Source: JACVRW01 sp963764665
GTDB taxonomy: Bacteria; Actinomycetota; Thermoleophilia; Solirubrobacterales; Thermoleophilaceae
DNA length: 64,000 bases
Direction: 5' to 3'
NCBI GenBank assembly: GCA_963764665.1
Contig: CAVXTL010000021.1
Coordinates: forward strand, 62,001-126,000
Under the pieces are notes generated by a model. It ran no database searches. It saw nothing but the letters and a program-made list of their open reading frames with translations, and was not told where the DNA came from. Shown here piece by piece: positions 62,645 through 64,000 of this stretch (the first letter of the stretch is position 1; every line of letters starts with the position of its first letter). A program made the position numbers and the translations under genes.

Positions 62645-63822
62645 TCCGCCGCCTCCTCCAGCACCGCCAGCACGCGGGCCGCGAGCGCCTCGCGGTCGAA
62701 CTCCCGCTCCGCCAGCGCGCGCGCGTTGCGGCCGAAGCGCTCGGCCTCCCGCGGGTGGTCGCGCAGCCAGGCGACCTTGGCGGCCAGATCGCCGGGGTCG
62801 CCCGGGCGCACGAACAGGCCGGCCTCGTTGCTCTCCACGAGCTCGCGCATCCAGCCGGCCTGGTTAACGATCGCCGGCCGGCCCGCCGCGAAGGTGTCGA
62901 ACAGCTTGTTGGGCGAGTTGGTGGCCAGCACGGGCACGTCCTTGAAGATCGTGAGGCAAGCGTCCGACGCCGCGGCCAGGCGGGCCACCGTGGTCTTGTC
63001 GGGGGTCGGGTCCAGGAAGATCACGTTGCCGGCTCCGAGAGCTCGCGCCTCGCGCTCCAGGTCCGCGCGCTGCTTGCCGCCGCCCAGGAGCACAAACGTC
63101 ACGCCGTCCACCAGGGGCGCGGCGCGCACCACCTGCGAGAGGTCGTTGGCCTCGCCGAGCGTGCCGAAGTAGCTGCACACGAAGCCGTTGCCGAGCCCGA
63201 GCCGGGCGCGTTCGGTGTCGCGGTCGAGCGCCGGGGAGAAAAGCTCCAGGTCGGCGGCGTTCGGCGCCAGCACGATCCGGGCCGGGTCCACGCCGGCCGC
63301 AGCGATGCCGTCGCGGATGCCCGGCGAGAGGGCGATCACGCGAGCGCTGCGCCGATAGACGAAGCGCTCGAGCGCGCGTGCGAGGCGCCGGGCGAGCGGA
63401 TTGCGCAGGGCGCCCATCTGGATCGGGGCCTCCGGCCAGAGGTCGCGCACCTCGAACACCAGCGGCGCGCGGTGACGGGCGGCGGCCAGCAGCGCGGGCA
63501 GCGCGATCGTGAGCGGCGGCGAGGTGGCATAGACCACGTCGGGACGCGGCCCGCGCAATGCGTGCAGCGAGGCGGCCACGGCAAAGCGCGCGAAGGCCAG
63601 CATCCGACGCGGATAGGAGGTGGCCGTGGCGCTCACGTAGTCGGCGTAGCCGCCGCGCGCCCCCACCACCTGGATGCCGTCCACCTCGCTGCTGCCGGAG
63701 GCCGCGGTTACCATCCGCACCGCGTGTCCGCGGTCCACGAACCGGCGCGCGAACTCGTATGAGCGCGTGCCACCCACGCCCGCCCGCGTGATGAAGAACT
63801 GGTGCAGGTACAGGATCCGCAT
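62641..63822 (-). CDS. Glycosyltransferase family 4 (WbuB-like)
   Basis: 393 aa GT-B enzyme. RILYLHQFFITRAGVGGTRS at the N-terminus, VFEVRDLWPEAPIQMGALRN, FVCSYFGTLGEANDLSQVVR, and the donor motif NSPNKLFDTFAAGRPAIVNQ. WbuB-type transferases add amino sugars to lipid-linked intermediates. ATG 63822; TTG 63834 is in-frame upstream. TACCGT lies 11 bases before the ATG. Divergent from the sugar transferase gene at 63847. Confidence 0.86.
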   Translation of the reverse strand: MRILYLHQFFITRAGVGGTRSYEFARRFVDRGHAVRMVTAASGSSEVDGIQVVGARGGYADYVSATATSYPRRMLAFARFAVAASLHALRGPRPDVVYATSPPLTIALPALLAAARHRAPLVFEVRDLWPEAPIQMGALRNPLARRLARALERFVYRRSARVIALSPGIRDGIAAAGVDPARIVLAPNAADLELFSPALDRDTERARLGLGNGFVCSYFGTLGEANDLSQVVRAAPLVDGVTFVLLGGGKQRADLEREARALGAGNVIFLDPTPDKTTVARLAAASDACLTIFKDVPVLATNSPNKLFDTFAAGRPAIVNQAGWMRELVESNEAGLFVRPGDPGDLAAKVAWLRDHPREAERFGRNARALAEREFDREALAARVLAVLEEAAD

Positions 63823-63833
63823 GCGCGGGCGCA

Positions 63834-63839
63834 ACGGTA
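63834..63839 (-). promoter_or_regulatory. Putative -10 (TACCGT) of a leaderless promoter
   Basis: TACCGT on the minus strand, 11 bases before ATG 63822, in the 24-bp gap between divergent genes. Confidence 0.35.
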
Positions 63840-63846
63840 GTGCGCC

Positions 63847-64000
63847 TTGAGCCGGGCCCTCGACACGGTCCTGGCGGCGCTCGCGCTCGCCGTGGCGGCT
63901 CCGGTGCTCGCCGTGGCGGCGATCCTGATCAGGATCGAGTCGCGCGGGCCGGTGGTGTTCCGTCAGCGCCGCGTGGGCCTCGACGGCCGGCCGTTCGACC
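63847..64000 (+). CDS. Undecaprenyl-phosphate sugar transferase (partial)
   Basis: 51 residues visible before the right edge: MSRALDTVLAALALAVAAPV (membrane hairpin), ILIRIESRGPVVFRQRRVGL and DGRPFD, the N-terminus of the bacterial sugar transferase (PF02397) family. These enzymes place the first sugar phosphate on undecaprenyl phosphate to start polysaccharide repeats. TTG 63847 is the first start in frame; the gene is cut off at 64000. Divergent from the GT4 gene. Confidence 0.85.
   Translation, partial: MSRALDTVLAALALAVAAPVLAVAAILIRIESRGPVVFRQRRVGLDGRPFD

Overview
The window is a chromosomal replication-origin region from a very GC-rich bacterium, most likely an actinobacterium of the class Thermoleophilia (Solirubrobacterales-like). 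This rests on the GC content and frequent GTG/TTG starts, the order parB-parA-rsmG-jag-yidC-yidD-rnpA-rpmH | dnaA-dnaN-recF-dciA-gyrB-gyrA, the actinobacterial fhaA-fhaB-pstP-rodA-pbpA-pknB cluster, and a GyrB with a large C-terminal insertion that most actinobacterial GyrB proteins lack. The class assignment is an inference; phylum level is firm.

Layout. 1-9.4 kb: a partial ABC ATPase, a YmdB-type phosphoesterase, two GT87-like membrane glycosyltransferases, a GtrA-like protein, a type I phosphodiesterase, a PLP aminotransferase coupled to a first ddl, and a DUF151 nuclease. 9.4-24.1 kb: tRNA-Ile(GAU), then the leftward parB-to-rpmH block and the rightward dnaA-to-gyrA block; oriC is probably in the short dnaA-dnaN gap, with a parS-like palindrome just inside dnaN. 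24.1-24.7 kb: no protein gene, but a 294-bp element with terminal inverted repeats followed by a candidate structured RNA. 24.7-28.5 kb: a leftward block (coiled-coil protein, HNH, pheA, DUF4446, CARDB protein). 28.6-38.8 kb: signalling and cell-wall block (kinase, FHA proteins, PP2C phosphatase with an apparent frameshift, RodA/FtsW, PbpA, PknB, second ddl). 38.9-45.6 kb: third kinase, DsbA-like protein, purM, RsbU-like phosphatase, uppP, DedA. 45.6-49.9 kb: DUF354 protein, nucleotide-sugar 4,6-dehydratase, LytR_C protein, then a second copy of the 294-bp element. 50.2-64 kb: a large adenylate cyclase/AAA/TPR protein and a surface-polysaccharide block (formyltransferase, GT4, GT2, GT87, O-antigen ligase-like, undecaprenyl-phosphate sugar transferase) with two membrane-anchored surface proteins.

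The genes combine into chromosome replication and segregation, peptidoglycan synthesis under Ser/Thr kinase control (PknB with PASTA sensors, PbpA, RodA, two Ddl, UppP, LytR_C), and assembly of an exported polysaccharide. Many neighbours overlap by NTGA (ATGA, GTGA, TTGA and apparently CTGA), implying translational coupling. Several transcription units start with a TANNNT hexamer only 6-11 nt before the start codon, which suggests leaderless mRNAs. The most unusual signals are the two-copy 294-bp inverted-repeat element directly after two stop codons, the structured RNA whose loop matches the anti-Shine-Dalgarno, altered DNA-contact residues in DnaA, and the frameshifted phosphatase.
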